A DNA stretch of 35,025 nt from Hofstenia miamia. Its lineage: Eukaryota > Xenacoelomorpha > Acoela > Hofsteniidae. The DNA lies in contig CABFPE010000035.1 in NCBI GenBank assembly GCA_900660155.1, positions 910,024 to 945,048 on the forward strand. Direction: 5' to 3'. Positions 1 to 11,515 of this stretch are shown one piece after another (position 1 is the first letter of the stretch; the number at the start of each line of letters is the position of its first letter). The notes beneath the pieces were generated by a model, which was not told the origin of the DNA, did not search any database, and saw only the letters and a list, made by a program, of their open reading frames with translations. The position numbers were made by a program, and so were the translations under genes.

Positions 1-810
1 CTAAAATCATTTCTTAATTGGTTAAAATTTTGGAATGGTGATTCAAATTTCATCACGTTGCCACGACCAACTATGGAATCTCTTATTTTCACAACAACTT
101 CCTTAATTCTAGAAGTTGAAGATTTAATTCAAGATGGTGATAAATACTGCTTATTAGGAAAATATCAAAGTGATCCACTAGAGGGACGTTTTAGCAAATA
201 TCGGCAATACTGTGGAGCAAGATATCTTCTTAAAATGTCGGACGTTCTGGAAGCAGAAAAAAAGGTAAGATTGGAGCACTTATTGCGTAAAGAAAGTCTA
301 CAATGCTTCTTAGATTATAATTTTAGTGATTATGAATCACTAACATTGAAAGAAATAACAGCAAATGAGTATCAGTTGGCATATGATAGTGATGTAATCT
401 CCTTGGATCAGGCAGAAAACGACTCATTGTATATGATTGCAGGATATATCGAAAGAAAACTATTTAAATGCGAAACTTGTTCTAATGCATGTCCCGAATT
501 TAGTAATGATGCATTGTTTGAAATTAAAAACCGCGGTGGGTTGAAACGTCCTTCAGAATACACTTATTCGTTGTGTCTTTGGGCGTTTAAAGTTTTTAAA
601 TGTGTATCAGATATTAGTACAAAGCAAACTAATACAAGACAACGGATTATGTCGATTTTTGTAAATACCTTGCCTGATGAATTCCAATTACCATGTAAAT
701 GCACTGAAAGAATTTTATTTTCTTGTTGCAATTTTTTGTTAAGCAATTTTTGTAAAGAATTTAATAATTCTGTTTCTGATGTTGATTGTAGAAAAAATAA
801 AAAGTTTTAG
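1..810 (+). pseudogene. P-element/THAP9-like transposase, C-terminal fragment
   Basis: The frame is open from the first base of the window, so the 5' part lies outside. It gives about 269 residues ending at a TAG at 808-810. Recognisable blocks are LLGKYQSDPLEGRFSKYRQY, then LEAEKKVR, then SLYMIAGYIERKLF followed by a CxxC pair (CETC), and RGGLKRPSE near residue 180. From memory, this order (QSDPLE-RF-YRQ, IAGYI, GGLKRPS) is the C-terminal part of P-superfamily (THAP9-like) DNA transposases, which act in the nucleus on element ends. No THAP zinc finger or N-terminal catalytic region is visible. The track's first ATG is not a real start, because the protein runs in from upstream. It could be a 3' exon of a domesticated gene, since the frame is intact. 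The family assignment is moderately sure; activity is not implied. Confidence 0.55.
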
Positions 811-941
811 TTATTATCTATCTTACACATTCATTCTTAAGAATTTAAAAGTCATTTGACGTGTTTTACCATTTTTGAGGTTACCCTCACTTGTGTAATT
901 TCAGAAAACGCCATTTTGGCCTTCTTATTTAAGTATGGCCG

Positions 942-1407
942 TGGTCTGACATAGAGCGGTTGCCAGATGATGACTTATCTGACGATTCTGGGAAGGGAAA
1001 AGTTATGAATTCAAGAGAACAAACAGTATCCTTAAGATATACCATTGATCATGATCATGACATCATTTCAACATCACTCCAGGAACTAGTAAAATCACAG
1101 TGGCCTCTAAATGTCTTGAATACTTTTATAATTTGCGAAATTTTAGTCTTTTTTGAAAAAAGCCGACGCCATTTATTTAATTAAACTTTCTAAGAAATTG
1201 TGTGAAAATGCATTGAATACACTTAAGCGAACATCATCGACTCTACTGTAAGGAATAAAAGAAATTGCAAGAAGCTCAACAGTGGAATCAACTTCTTGTG
1301 TCTCAAACACACAAAAACTTTGCTGCGGTTGTAAGAAAAACAAATCGAAAAAATGCTGCTTATTTTGTCAAAAAATTTCTTGTGAAACTGGTACTAATAA
1401 TTTGTAA
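942..1407 (+). pseudogene. Possible internally deleted piggyBac-like transposase remnant
   Basis: Two coding-like blocks in different frames lie 120 bases after the P-like fragment. The first (942-1184) begins SDIERLPDDDLSDDSGKGK, an acidic start of the kind common before piggyBac catalytic domains. The second (about 1156-1407, frame 1) reads AIYLIKLSKKLCENALNTLK, then one in-frame TAA at 1249. It continues to a cysteine-rich tail, LCCGCKKNKSKKCCLFCQKI, ending at TAA 1405-1407. A C-x2-C...C-x2-C-x4-C tail after a helical YLI-L segment resembles the piggyBac C-terminal cysteine-rich domain. The whole DDD catalytic core is missing, as expected for an internal deletion. I found no convincing TTAA-flanked terminal repeats. 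The second block could belong to another zinc-finger protein, so the family name is an inference. Confidence 0.35.
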
Positions 1408-1409
1408 CA

Positions 1410-3130
1410 ATTGTAGTACTTAAATTTATATAATTTTTATTTGTTTTAAAAATCATTTCAAAAGCGCGTTTTTATAGTAATTGGTCAATTTACCATATCA
1501 TGCAAAGCAAGAGGTATACAATTTTATGCATTTTCTTAAGTCATCAACAATTACTTGATTATCGTCAATTATTAAAGGCCATCTTGTTTATTGAGAATTG
1601 CGATTTTATGCTATGATTTAAAATTTATACCGATATACAGTAAAGGAAAAATTACTTGAAACAATATATTGTTTTTGGAAATGGATTAATTAAATTTGGA
1701 ATTACTAAATATTGACTTACTTTGTTTTTAGCGTCTAGGCATTTTTATCTGCTTTATTCTTATTAGATTTGATCACTCATAATTTTTGCTCAAACTTCGT
1801 TATAAATTGATGAAATCTTATTCTCGAAAATTCGATCGTCGTAGAATTATGCCGGGGCTACAAAATGGCATGGAAATGTCTCTTCGTTACCTTAAAGCTT
1901 TATCTCACACACCTCACAGAAATGAGCTTCCAAAGTTGCCCTACTCTTTATAATTCAAATAGAGCACAATACATAAAAATCCGATTTGAATTTGAACAGT
2001 TCCTTCCTTAGAATTGATAAATGTAAAAACACAAAAGATTGACCTACAGAACGTTTGAAGTGCTACCATCTGTCTTTTAAAGCTAATCTTTAATCCCAAT
2101 GGTAGGTGAATGATGGCTCTCTAACATACATCAGTAGATTGAGAAAGTAAAATGACAACTATATATTAAATAAGAAATTGTAATTAAATTGAAAATACTT
2201 TGTTGATAGCTAAGAAGGAGCTATTGAGGTTTTTAATGAATTCTGAAATCAGCTCAGTATGCGGGGCCTGTATCAGATTGATTTGATGTACCAACAATGG
2301 CAGATAAACCGATAATGAAAAAGTAAGCATTAAAGTAAGGAAATTAGAGTAGGGGAACTATGAACTAAAAATCCTAATTTTGTCACTATATTTATAATAA
2401 GACTTCAAAATTTAGTGATAGTCAAGAAATATATTTATCCCGTTGCTTAAACTTGCATATTAAGATTACTTATTATTACAAATTACGTTCTTAATTTTAT
2501 TAAATAATTATCTCAAACAATTGAGATATCAAACGCTGTAAAAATGTTTTCTTTTGTACTAGATATATTACATAGTCAATAAAAGCAATTAGGTTTTGAT
2601 ATATTTTAAAGAAAAAATATTTTGATAAATACTGAAAATTAATACAAATTTAAAATGATTACAGAAAAATAAGAAACATATAAATGTTAAAAAGTGAGAA
2701 AGTGAAAGTGCCTACCCGAAAATGATTCAAAGTAACGAATATATATATATAATAAAAATTATAAAATATATAAAGAAACTCTCATTAAGCTTTTTAGATA
2801 CTGCCAAGAAAAGCATTTTTTAAGTTTTTAGAATAGATAAATTTGTTAAAAAATATATAGATTTAAATATTGTCTCTCACCAATAAAAATATATCCATAC
2901 AAACCGCTTTTCGAACAATTTTTCCCATTATTAGAAATTTGGAAATTTTTGGATATTGACACATAATGGATAAAGATTTGTGCTAATAATTCCTTCCGTG
3001 TCAGAAGTACGTGAAAGTATGAGTTATTGGCAGAGATTTCCCTATATTAATTGATTATTGCATTGATCAGAGATTTGACTGTTATCAACTATAAATTGTA
3101 GTCTTCTTTTATAGAATAATAATTTTAAGT
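1410..3130. other. AT-rich non-coding stretch
   Basis: About 1.7 kb without any coding frame I can support. It has a short TA run near 2741-2752 and several A/T-rich tracts, but no terminal repeats or RNA gene that I could recognise. Confidence 0.5.
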
Positions 3131-3135
3131 ACTCT

Positions 3136-3537
3136 TTATAAACAAAAAAGATGCAAATTTTTTTTTCGAACACTATGCAATAAGTCTGATTTCGAAATTT
3201 TCTGGCAATATTCTGTTTCTTCTAGATGAAGAAAGATATCCAGCTTACAAAAAAAATTATTCAGCCACTGCTGCGATGGTAAAACAGCCGTTTTTGATAA
3301 CAGTGGCCATTTCAATTTTTCTGAATCAAAGAAGTCAAAAGCGCCCATATCTTAACCAATTTCTGACCCGAATTTATGAAGCTTTTCAGAAAAACAGTCA
3401 GCCGATACATTAGTGGCATTATACTCAATTTTAAATACTTCTTTAAGCGTATCAGTGTCGTGACGTAAAATTATCATAGAAGTACTATTTGTAGTGTTGC
3501 TCTCATTACAACTTATAAACAGCATTGCTTTTATAGA
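3136..3537 (-). pseudogene. Unidentified protein-coding remnant with one in-frame stop
   Basis: On the minus strand one frame runs from just after a TAG (3538-3540) down to 3136, interrupted only by a TAA just upstream of the ATG at 3348. Across the stop the peptide reads KLHKFGSEIG, stop, DMGAFDFFDSEK. Later it contains WPLLSKTAVLPSQQWLNNFF and LDIFLHLEETEYC. The mixed composition (W, C, H, charged residues) on both sides of the stop argues for a real decayed protein rather than random AT-rich frame. The stop is best explained as CAA (Gln) changed to TAA. I do not recognise the family. It may be part of a transposon-encoded protein, given the surroundings, or an old host exon. No splice sites or terminal repeats were found next to it. 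Confidence 0.35.
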
Positions 3538-3539
3538 CT

Positions 3540-4540
3540 ATAAATATAAACCATATCCAGGTCATCTCTGTTTGTTGTTCGTCTGCTTATGTATAACTAA
3601 TTCTTAAGCATTGGGTCAGTTCAATGTAACTGGCCATTTCGTTTGAACAACAATTTATTAGTCTAAATTGCTTTTCAAAAAATTTGCTAAAGACAGACTC
3701 TTAAATCAAAAACTACTAAGGATGTCTAAAATCTGAAAACACCACCGGATAGAGGAGTGTCTCTTTTGCACTCAAGATTTGAAATTTTCTCAGTCGCGAA
3801 CATTTGTCAAGAGGCCTCAATAGAGTTTGGATGGGCTATCTTCAGAAATAGGATTTTGCGGTTAGTTTTTGCTGTTAAAACATTGGAATAATTATTGAAA
3901 GTTAGTTAATACTTTCAAGTACTTACGGCACAGGAAACATTTTTAGCATAAATGTTAATCAATATATGGGAGCACATTGATCAATATTTCAATATCCAAG
4001 ATTTCCAAATTTCTAAATTGGCTTGAAGAGAAATGTTCCTAATTTTGTCTTCATAGAGGAAGGGTTTGGGGTTTGGACATACTGCAGACCAGAGTTTGCA
4101 CCGTCCTCCGGAGATGTAACCAGAAATTCCTATGAGGCGAGTCAGTGCGTTCAAATTAAAGCCAATTAGACCCATCTTGTTATTCTTGAAAAACAATTTT
4201 TGAATTTTTGGTTTGCTAGTTCAAAATTGGCTATGCCGGTTTAAAATAGGCTAAAATTTACTTACTGAAATTGAAAATCTTAAATTAAGTTTTCGAAGAT
4301 TATATGAAATGAATGTAAAATTTCAAAATGAAAATTATATATTTAAGCACAGTACTTAGAAATGCTTTACCATTCACTGAATTTTGGGTTAATTTGCGAG
4401 CACGCATGTTAATGTTTACTAATTAGTTTTTTAAATTTTGGCCTATTCTCTCCTGTACTGCGACCCATGTCCATCTCTGGATTCTGAGTCATCATGTTTC
4501 AATAGTCATAGGGTTTAGCAAATGATTATATAGAGATTGT
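3540..4540. other. Intergenic sequence, nothing recognised
   Basis: A 71-residue minus frame at 3981-4196 has no motif and no splice context, and I treat it as chance. Nothing else stands out. Confidence 0.4.
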
Positions 4541-4542
4541 CC

Positions 4543-4894
4543 ACAAATTCTGGGTACATAGGGGATAAAAACATACCTTTAGAATAAAAACATTTTATTT
4601 ATTTATAATGTTAAGAAATTATTTTTCAATTTAAGGCAATCCTTCTCGTCCACATCACAATATCAATTCGATCCTTCTTTAGACAAAGCTCCATTCGATC
4701 TGCGAAGGAAAAATTACATAAATTAATAACTATTCAATCGAGTGCACCAGAATTTAGGAAGGTGCATCGATTTTTGGATTGCAAATAATGGAAATGATAT
4801 TGAGAATATAATTCCTTAACATTATAGTTAAATAAAATTGGTTTGTTCTAAAGTTAATGTGTGTATTTATTTCCTATGTACCCATACTTTGTTG
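4543..4894. mobile_element. Foldback MITE with long terminal inverted repeats
   Basis: The left arm (about 4543-4627) and the reverse complement of the right arm (about 4803-4894) align over roughly 85 bases. Shared blocks include TGGGTACATAGG, CTTTAGAA, ATTTTATTTA and TATAATGTTAAG, in the same order. Between the arms is about 175 bp without an ORF. This is the layout of a short non-autonomous DNA transposon (MITE) with long subterminal inverted repeats. The outer boundary and target-site duplication are unclear, because the flanks do not show an obvious direct repeat. The superfamily cannot be assigned from the ends alone. Confidence 0.6.
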
Positions 4895-4899
4895 AAACC

Positions 4900-5830
4900 T
4901 GCCTTTATCACCCACTTCTTAGTAGCAGAGAAAGCATTACCCTCTGAAGTCAGAAGTTATAGACTGCTTCATTCTGTTGATCATATTCAAAACATATTAA
5001 AGTTCTGAGTTTTATCAGAGGTCGCCAGTCTCTTGCATTGTCAGGGGTTATGGACTACCTACACTTTTAGTCTTTCGTCTTCTAAAGTAACGATGATAGG
5101 ACTTATTAAGAAAAAATTTTTCACTAGATTCTCAAGAATTTTAATAAATCAACTTACATGTAGTTACGAGAGAAGTAATCTTTATTTCCAGTTAAAAATA
5201 TTTTTCATAGATTTCGTAGAAATACTATTAATTAGAGATTATTTTTCAGAAATTAGGACATACAATTATTTGGATAATCTAAAAACATTATTCTTTTAAA
5301 GACTATTAAAGCCACGAAGTAAAGATCATCGATTTACAGGAGATAATCTATAGTATTCAATGATAATAAATAAATTGCACAATTCTCCTTTGAGTTCCTT
5401 TAACAGAGAAAGTTATTCAGAACAAACGCTATGACATTCTTTGAAATGAACTGCGTTGACTTTTCTAATTCATTAATGATTCTTTACGATTCTAATTTTA
5501 AATCTAACGTCTTGCATATTTTTTCTTTCCTTTGATGTCTATCTACTTAGCATTCGGTGTAGATAAGGATTTGAAATTAAGCTAAACTCAACTTCCCATA
5601 AGAAGATAAATTAAATGTTTAGTTGTCTCATTATATCAAATTAGCTCATTAAACTATTCACTACTTTCTAGATAAACGCATTTATGCAAAAATTTGACTT
5701 AACACTAGTAGCGCGACGATAGCTCAAATGACCTATTAGCCATTTTTGTTTGCTTTATTATTCATTCAGCAAAAACATTAGCATTTCCAATTATGTTGAT
5801 AATCTCATTGAATTTGCTATTATTAGAAAT
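4900..5830. other. AT-rich non-coding stretch
   Basis: An 88-codon frame at 5033-5299 has the composition of translated AT-rich noise (many I, L, F, K, N) and no motif. No repeats were recognised. Confidence 0.4.
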
Positions 5831-5837
5831 TTTATTC

Positions 5838-5990
5838 TTATTCAATAATTTTCGCATTTGAAACATCAGATGTAAATATATTCTTAAGGAGTGTTCGCTG
5901 TTCTAGTGTTAAATGATGGCATCTGAGATGAAATGTTTCAATGACTTCGCAACAACTAAAATTCATTAAGTTTCGCTTACGACGCAGTCT
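5838..5990 (-). pseudogene. Possible LINE ORF2 C-terminal tail
   Basis: Reading the minus strand, the end of a frame finishing at 5838 gives NFSCCEVIETFHLRCHHLTL, then EQRTLLKNIF. This resembles the short zinc-knuckle-like tail after the reverse transcriptase in many non-LTR retrotransposons: C-x-CxxxET-x-HLLLxCP-x(6)-ER-LL. No reverse-transcriptase domain is visible upstream, where the neighbouring sequence is interrupted by the Tc1 element starting at 6205. The match is short, so this is only suggestive. Confidence 0.3.
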
Positions 5991-6204
5991 AATGAAGGCA
6001 AAAATACAATATATTCTATCAGGACCATATTTATAATTACAAAAACATTTTGCCAAAGCAAACAGGCGACAATTATGTAAAAAATACTTAACCTGGGTGT
6101 ATGTTTTTGGCATAAATTATCTGCAAAAATTTTCTTTAGTTTGATTAGGTAAAACTCAGTCAAAACAAATTTTTGGGATGCATCATTTTTTTCGAAATGC
6201 AGTA

Positions 6205-7820
6205 CTGGAAAAAAGAATTCGGCCACCCATTGTTTGTCATAAATATTTCTAAGAAATGGACGCCAACAATGTCATAGTTATTTTTAAATTAGTTTTGGGG
6301 TTGCAGAAAGAGGAATTCATCAATGTTGAGACATAATTATCACTGTTTACTTTAAATCTCAAGGAGAAACGCTACAATGCTTGTAGTCAGCTAATCTTTT
6401 CTTGGAAAAATGTATTCGGCCACTTCAAATTAAATCAGAGAATCTGTAAAAAATTTCATTGGTTGAGCTTTTTCAGTCTATTTATATTGAAAATGTATAA
6501 TTACAGTCCTTCTTCGCCATATATAATGCCTGGTTACGTATCTCTTGCCATCCGCGAGTTGATTATCTCCAATCATTTGGAAGGGATTACTCAACGTAAT
6601 ATACCCCGACTTGTAGAGCAACCTCGATGTATTGTCGGGGATATCATCAGACGTCTCACTTCTGAAAACATCATTGCCCCCAAGCCAAATTCCAGAAGAC
6701 CAAAAATCTCCCAATCAGCATTTATGTACCTTTCAAAGCGAAATCCCAGGAAGACTTCAGAGGAATTTTGCAGTTAATGGGCTGATTGTCACAGAGAAGA
6801 ACTGTCCGAAACATCCTGAAGAAGTACTCAATTGGGACTTTCGTGGCACCCAGAAAACCATTCTTAACCTCAAAACAAAGATTACGCTGGCTGAGTTGGG
6901 CCAATTTAATGAAGGCCAATTTATCTGAACATTGGTCTAAAGTTATATTTTCAGATGAGTTCAGATTTGAGCTATATTCATCAAAAAGAATGTTGATAAA
7001 GATACCAACTGGGCAGAAGTTCAGATTCTTGCCTCAACTTACTTGGAGGACCATGAAATATGGTGGGAAATCTGTAATAGTATGGGTGCAATATGGAAGT
7101 GTGGCTTTCGCAAGATTGTTCACATCACTGGTACTCTCCTAAGTTCTTAATATTATCGGATTCTAGAAAAAGAACTCTTGCCACTCCTACAAGTGATCAA
7201 TATATCAGCAGGATGGTGCTCCATGTCATACCTCAAAAATGACAAATTTCCTCTACAATAATGGGGTTGCTATTCTTGCTGACTGGCCTGGCCAATCTCC
7301 AGATCTTAACATTATCGAAAATATGTGGAAAGAGGTCAAATATCGAATTGGACAGGATACTCTTCACACTGAAGACGAGCTGTGGAGAGCAATAATGAAA
7401 AAATTTATACAATTCCCAACAGCTTTATTGAAAGAATTTTTGCTTCAATCCCTGATCGCCTTGAAACTGTTATTCACTCAAAGGGACACCCTACAAAATA
7501 TTAGAAGAGACCATTTCATTGCTAAGTGCTTGTATTGCATCAATTATTAATTTATGTATCTTATTTTGAATTTTATTCTTTCGGATTTGCTCATTTGTTA
7601 AAAATTTTTCAGGTGGCCGAATACATTTTTCCAATACAAGTTTTTTAATTGTGATTAAAAATTAATAGCCAATTGTTATTCTACATATTTTATGTTATTA
7701 GACATACAACTTTTCCTTTCTTAATCAAAGTAACACTCACTCATAATTTTAGGCACAATCTATCCAATGAATGTTCATTATTTATTCAAAATAGCAAGGT
7801 GGTTGAATGCATGTTTCCAG
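6205..7820 (+). mobile_element. Tc1-type transposon with IR/DR ends and TA target duplication
   Basis: The 1616-bp element begins CTGGAAAA and ends TTTCCAG, with TA at 6203-6204 and 7821-7822. Each end carries two copies of one motif. The outer copies are at 6205 and, inverted, up to 7820. The inner copies (6402-6423 and 7613-7634) are perfect 22-bp inverted repeats with the core AAATGTATTCGGCCAC. Outer-to-inner spacing is about 200 bp on the left and 190 bp on the right, and the sequence between is not conserved. This is the IR/DR arrangement known from Sleeping Beauty-like Tc1 elements, where both repeats bind the transposase. The outer copies are more diverged (left GAATTCGGCCAC; right, inverted, GCATTCAACCAC) than the inner ones. 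It carries a broken transposase gene. Confidence 0.85.
6463..7550 (+). pseudogene. Tc1 family DD34E transposase, frameshifted
   Basis: The protein is spread over three frames. 6463-6777 holds the N-terminal helix-turn-helix DNA-binding region (VSLAIRELIISNHLEGITQ, then RPKIS). 6786-7142 holds the bipartite linker and the start of the catalytic domain: SQRRTVRNILKK, GTFVAPRKPFL, VIFSDEFRFEL with the first catalytic Asp codon at 6954, and KYGGKSVIVW. A short piece YYRILEKELLPLL (7151-7190) lies in another frame. From 7206 QQDGAPCHTSKMT carries the second Asp (codon 7212) and SPDLNIIENMWKEV the catalytic Glu (codon 7317), 34 residues after it. All three catalytic residues and the DD34E spacing survive. 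At least three indels and the stops at 7140 and 7194 prevent a full protein. Confidence 0.85.
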
Positions 7821-7824
7821 TACT

Positions 7825-8808
7825 GTTGTAGCCTCACTAGTAAATTAACGGCTAATGTGTGAATTAGATTTAATAATCGTATGAAAATTGTACATAAATA
7901 TCGATATAGTCCTACAATATGTCATTACAGTTTCTCTCTCAAAAATATTCACAGTATCAAGTATATCAGGCTTAGGAATAATTTTAATCTGCTCATAACA
8001 TTTCCCAATTTTTAATACATGCATGCTTGGAGAAAAATGTTTGAAAATGTCGACAAATCCGATCGCATCCATATGAATCCAGGTGGGCAGTTTGAGGTTA
8101 TATCAAGAAAAACTTCAGCCAACCTTAATTCTAAAAAATAATTTTTGTGAATAAAAGTGTCATGTTATGAAAGTATCTAACAGTACTACACATCAACAAA
8201 TAGTTCTGCTTTATTTGATAACTTGCTTCTGGCTAAAGTTGCACTGTGATTGCGGAGCACTAAATATCAAATTGAATCGTTGTGACAGTCTTTACAAGCT
8301 ACTGCAATTCATTGTAAAAAAGTAAATCACTGTAGCAGAAATGTTCCCCACCTTCCCACTAATCTTTATCTGGAATATTTAGCTTTAATGTTCTTTATTC
8401 TTGAAAAAACTTGCAAATAGTTGTAGTGACATTAATATCAACGATTTCTTGAATATTGCACCCAGGTCAGTCTCACGACATAATGATCATTTATTGATAA
8501 AGTTTCCAAAATTTCAGAAATCTTCTAGGGATAAATCATTTTTTGTTCGTGTGAGCCATCTCGTAAATTTTCTTCTTCTCAAAACAAAAATACATTGTTT
8601 TGATACGCTAAAAATATTCTAGCAAAAACTATTAGACTACATTAGCTAAGTATCTTTTGATAGTAACAATTCTTGTATATCCTCAATAAAATATCGCTCT
8701 TCGACATGCCATAATTAATTTTATTTGTAAATGCTGTTTTTGTTTATTCATTTGTATGAATTTTATTGTACTATAATTTGGGATACGATGCGATTATAAA
8801 AAGGACTC
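7825..8808. other. Intergenic sequence, nothing recognised
   Basis: Two 70-odd-codon frames (7845-8072 minus, 8401-8622 plus) lack motifs and look like chance. No inverted repeats or splice-flanked exons were noticed. Confidence 0.4.
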
Positions 8809-8821
8809 ATAATAATAATAA
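8809..8821. repeat. AAT microsatellite, left of Helitron
   Basis: Short AAT run immediately before the TC end of the Helitron. Confidence 0.8.
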
Positions 8822-9113
8822 TCTATCACCTACAATAATGAACTCGATTTTGCTATGATTCTTTACACTCTTTTGCGTTGGGTGTTACCATGCTTCAAAT
8901 GTGCTTATAATATTAAATGGTTAATTAAGGAGTGTCACATGCTAAAATTGTGAATAAAAATCATTTTACAAAAGCATGATGATCACATTTATTACTTATT
9001 TTGTTCCTAAAATATTAAAAACACAACATATGGTTTGTTAAAAGTTTATTCATTTATTAAATATCTAATGCAGCCCATTCAAATCCCCGTGTATAGCACG
9101 GGCAGTTTCCTAG
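8822..9113 (+). mobile_element. Short non-autonomous Helitron
   Basis: The 3' end has the Helitron signature. A hairpin, CCCGTG (9086-9091), loop TATAG, CACGGG (9097-9102), is followed 11 bases on by a terminal CTAG (9110-9113) and a host T. A matching 5' end, TCTATCACC, starts at 8822 directly after an A. A-T insertion and TC...CTRR ends are typical of Helitrons, which move by rolling-circle replication without target duplication. The outer flanks (8809-8821 and 9114-9126) are both TAA/AAT microsatellite, so the 292-bp element appears to sit inside a once continuous repeat. It has no Rep/helicase coding capacity and would depend on a full-length relative. The 3' end is firm; the 5' end is inferred from the TC and the flanking repeat. 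Confidence 0.65.
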
Positions 9114-9126
9114 TAATAATAATAAT
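9114..9126. repeat. TAA microsatellite, right of Helitron
   Basis: Short TAA run immediately after the CTAG end; same motif and phase type as 8809-8821. Confidence 0.8.
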
Positions 9127-11500
9127 GCTATCTGCAAAGAATATTCAGATAGATCTTCAATTAAGTTTGCGATTATTATAAAAGAAGCAATAAAATTAAG
9201 AAAATAATATACTTATTGCAAAATTGAAGCAATACTGGCTTGATACTTTGAATGGGGATAAAATATTGGCTTGACCAACAGATCTAACTTGCCCAAGAAC
9301 AACACTATTATCTATAAACTTATTTTACATCTCTTCATAAACACACTTGAAATAATAAATTTATATAGAAATATCGAAATTGACATTAAATAAATATATT
9401 TAAATAATCAAAACTTTCTTAAATCTAAGCTGTTAAATTGATATATACACGTTCTTTTCTTTATCTAGATATCCTTAGGCAATAATTGAAAACGCCAAAC
9501 GCTTCCTTTAGGAAGGATGATGTTTTTGACATACGTCATTTCAAATGCCAACTTATTTGATAGTTTTTGAATAAAATACTGATTTTATAAGAACATTCGT
9601 TCAATATTTCCATTATTTATTTTTCACACTAGCCTTTAATTTGATTGAAAATATTTTTTGAAAAAAATTCCGCACAACTCAATTAGGTTTTAAGAAAATA
9701 AATAATTGAGATACAAACTGAGATATTTGACCATATCACCTCAATACAGTTATAGGCACACAATTTACCAACCACTTGAATTGGTTTGTTTAATCTCCAT
9801 TTGCGCAATCCGGAATGAATTATGCCAATAAGGAGCGTAGCTGGGTTTTCTGACGGGGCGAGGTCTAGAGACATCTCAGTCTTCGAAATTGTTTAAAATA
9901 TTGAAAAAACATATTCCAAAAATGCACTTCACCAATTTAGTTTTTTAAATTTTTTATTTTTTTATAGAGAATTTTTATATTTAACCAATAGAAATCCTTG
10001 CGTACGACACTGTTGCCAATTAACCAAAAGTGTGTGGTTAAATTACTATTTATTGAAAATAGTAAATTAGAATATGTTTCTATATGTGAAAACAGAAATA
10101 TTTTTAACACGCGAAAGGAATCTTTGAAGCATTTTGCACTGTAATTGTTAAGCATATGGCAAATACTTCAATTTCTACCATATTGAGTTCATCATTAATG
10201 AAAATAAAGGGATTTCATCATTAAGTAATTAGGTACAACGCAAAGATACCATGTGATACATCGAAAAAGAAGCTAAGCAAATTTGTATATTGCAGCATAT
10301 AATAGTAGGAGAAAATTTAATCAAAATCGTTTATCGCTAGCAGGAAAACATATTCAAATTATTACTAGTATGAAATCAATAGAAATGGCATTGAGTCAAG
10401 CTTTATTGCCAAGTAATCTACTGAGCTATTTGCACCCCAGTGATTTTAAAATGGTTGCCCATCTGATCCAATGACTCACTGCTAACATTAACTATTATCA
10501 ACAGCTATTCGATTTTACCCTGCTTTCAGTTTTATCCACTTAATCAACTATTTCTTGTATTGGAATAATCTTCCTGTTTAAACGGTCAACAGAATATTTC
10601 AATTGAGGCTTATTGAAGGCGCATTTAATTGGCTGTAGCTTTTCTGCACAAATTTTAATGACATTTGCTTCCAATCACGTAAGTGCAGTTCTATGATGAT
10701 TGCATGCGACAAAATAAAAAATTAAATTTTTTCTTCCGGCATAATTGAAATTTTAAGCTTTAAATATATTACATGTTTAATTGTTTCACCATATTTCATT
10801 GCATGAGTTGATTTCAACACCCTATATTTATCTGACACATAGCATAAATAATTTAGGACTTTGTAAAGCTATTGATTGCCATGAGAATCACTGGGCCTAA
10901 ATATTTCCGTTGATTAGGACTAACATGAGACTGTGATTAGAGAAGGAGAAAACGACACAAAAAAATATTTCAAATATTTCTTGGCCAAAATGAAATTATG
11001 TCATGGATCCACATGAGACCATAGGATTTATTCCAATGGAACTTAGTGGGACTAAGACCCTACTATTATTGTCAGGCATTTTCACACCTGATAGTGTAGA
11101 GAAGAGAACATCCCCCTTAGAGTTTTCTCAGGAAAAAATGGCTCCAAAGTCCCTCATTGTAACTTTGATAGACGTTGTGTCTGGATTTCCACTTGCTTTG
11201 ATATTGATAAAAAAACTAACTCTCCTTTGAAATACTGCAGCTGACTCTTCTTGTTTTACCGCAAATGCTTTATTTGCTTATCTTCTAATTTTGATTCCAT
11301 TTTTTGAGACAATGTAGACATGATCTGCCGTAAAAAATTTGAGCCTCTTTTTTTAGACTAACTCATCTTGACTTTATTTCCAAATTTATTATATTTAAAA
11401 TTTTAATAAAGTGATATCCTTTTATACCAAATTCAATAAAGTATCTTAGGCAGTATGACATTTCTTTAGTCAAATTGACATTATAAAAGCTGGCAATAAT
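9127..11500. other. Non-coding stretch with no supported gene
   Basis: Frames at 9683-9874 (minus), 9937-10155 (minus), 10283-10474 (plus) and 11003-11230 (plus) are 63-75 codons, lack known motifs and have no convincing splice sites. The 9683-9874 and 11003-11230 frames have a less AT-biased composition and could be decayed coding pieces, but I cannot name them. Confidence 0.35.
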
Positions 11501-11515
11501 ATTTTTCTGTTATTA

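Noticed and set aside
5033..5299. 88-codon plus-strand frame
   Set aside because: Composition of translated AT-rich noise, no motif and no splice context.
9683..9874. Minus-strand frame with a GC-richer start
   Set aside because: No family match I can recall and no splice sites; could be an old repeat fragment.
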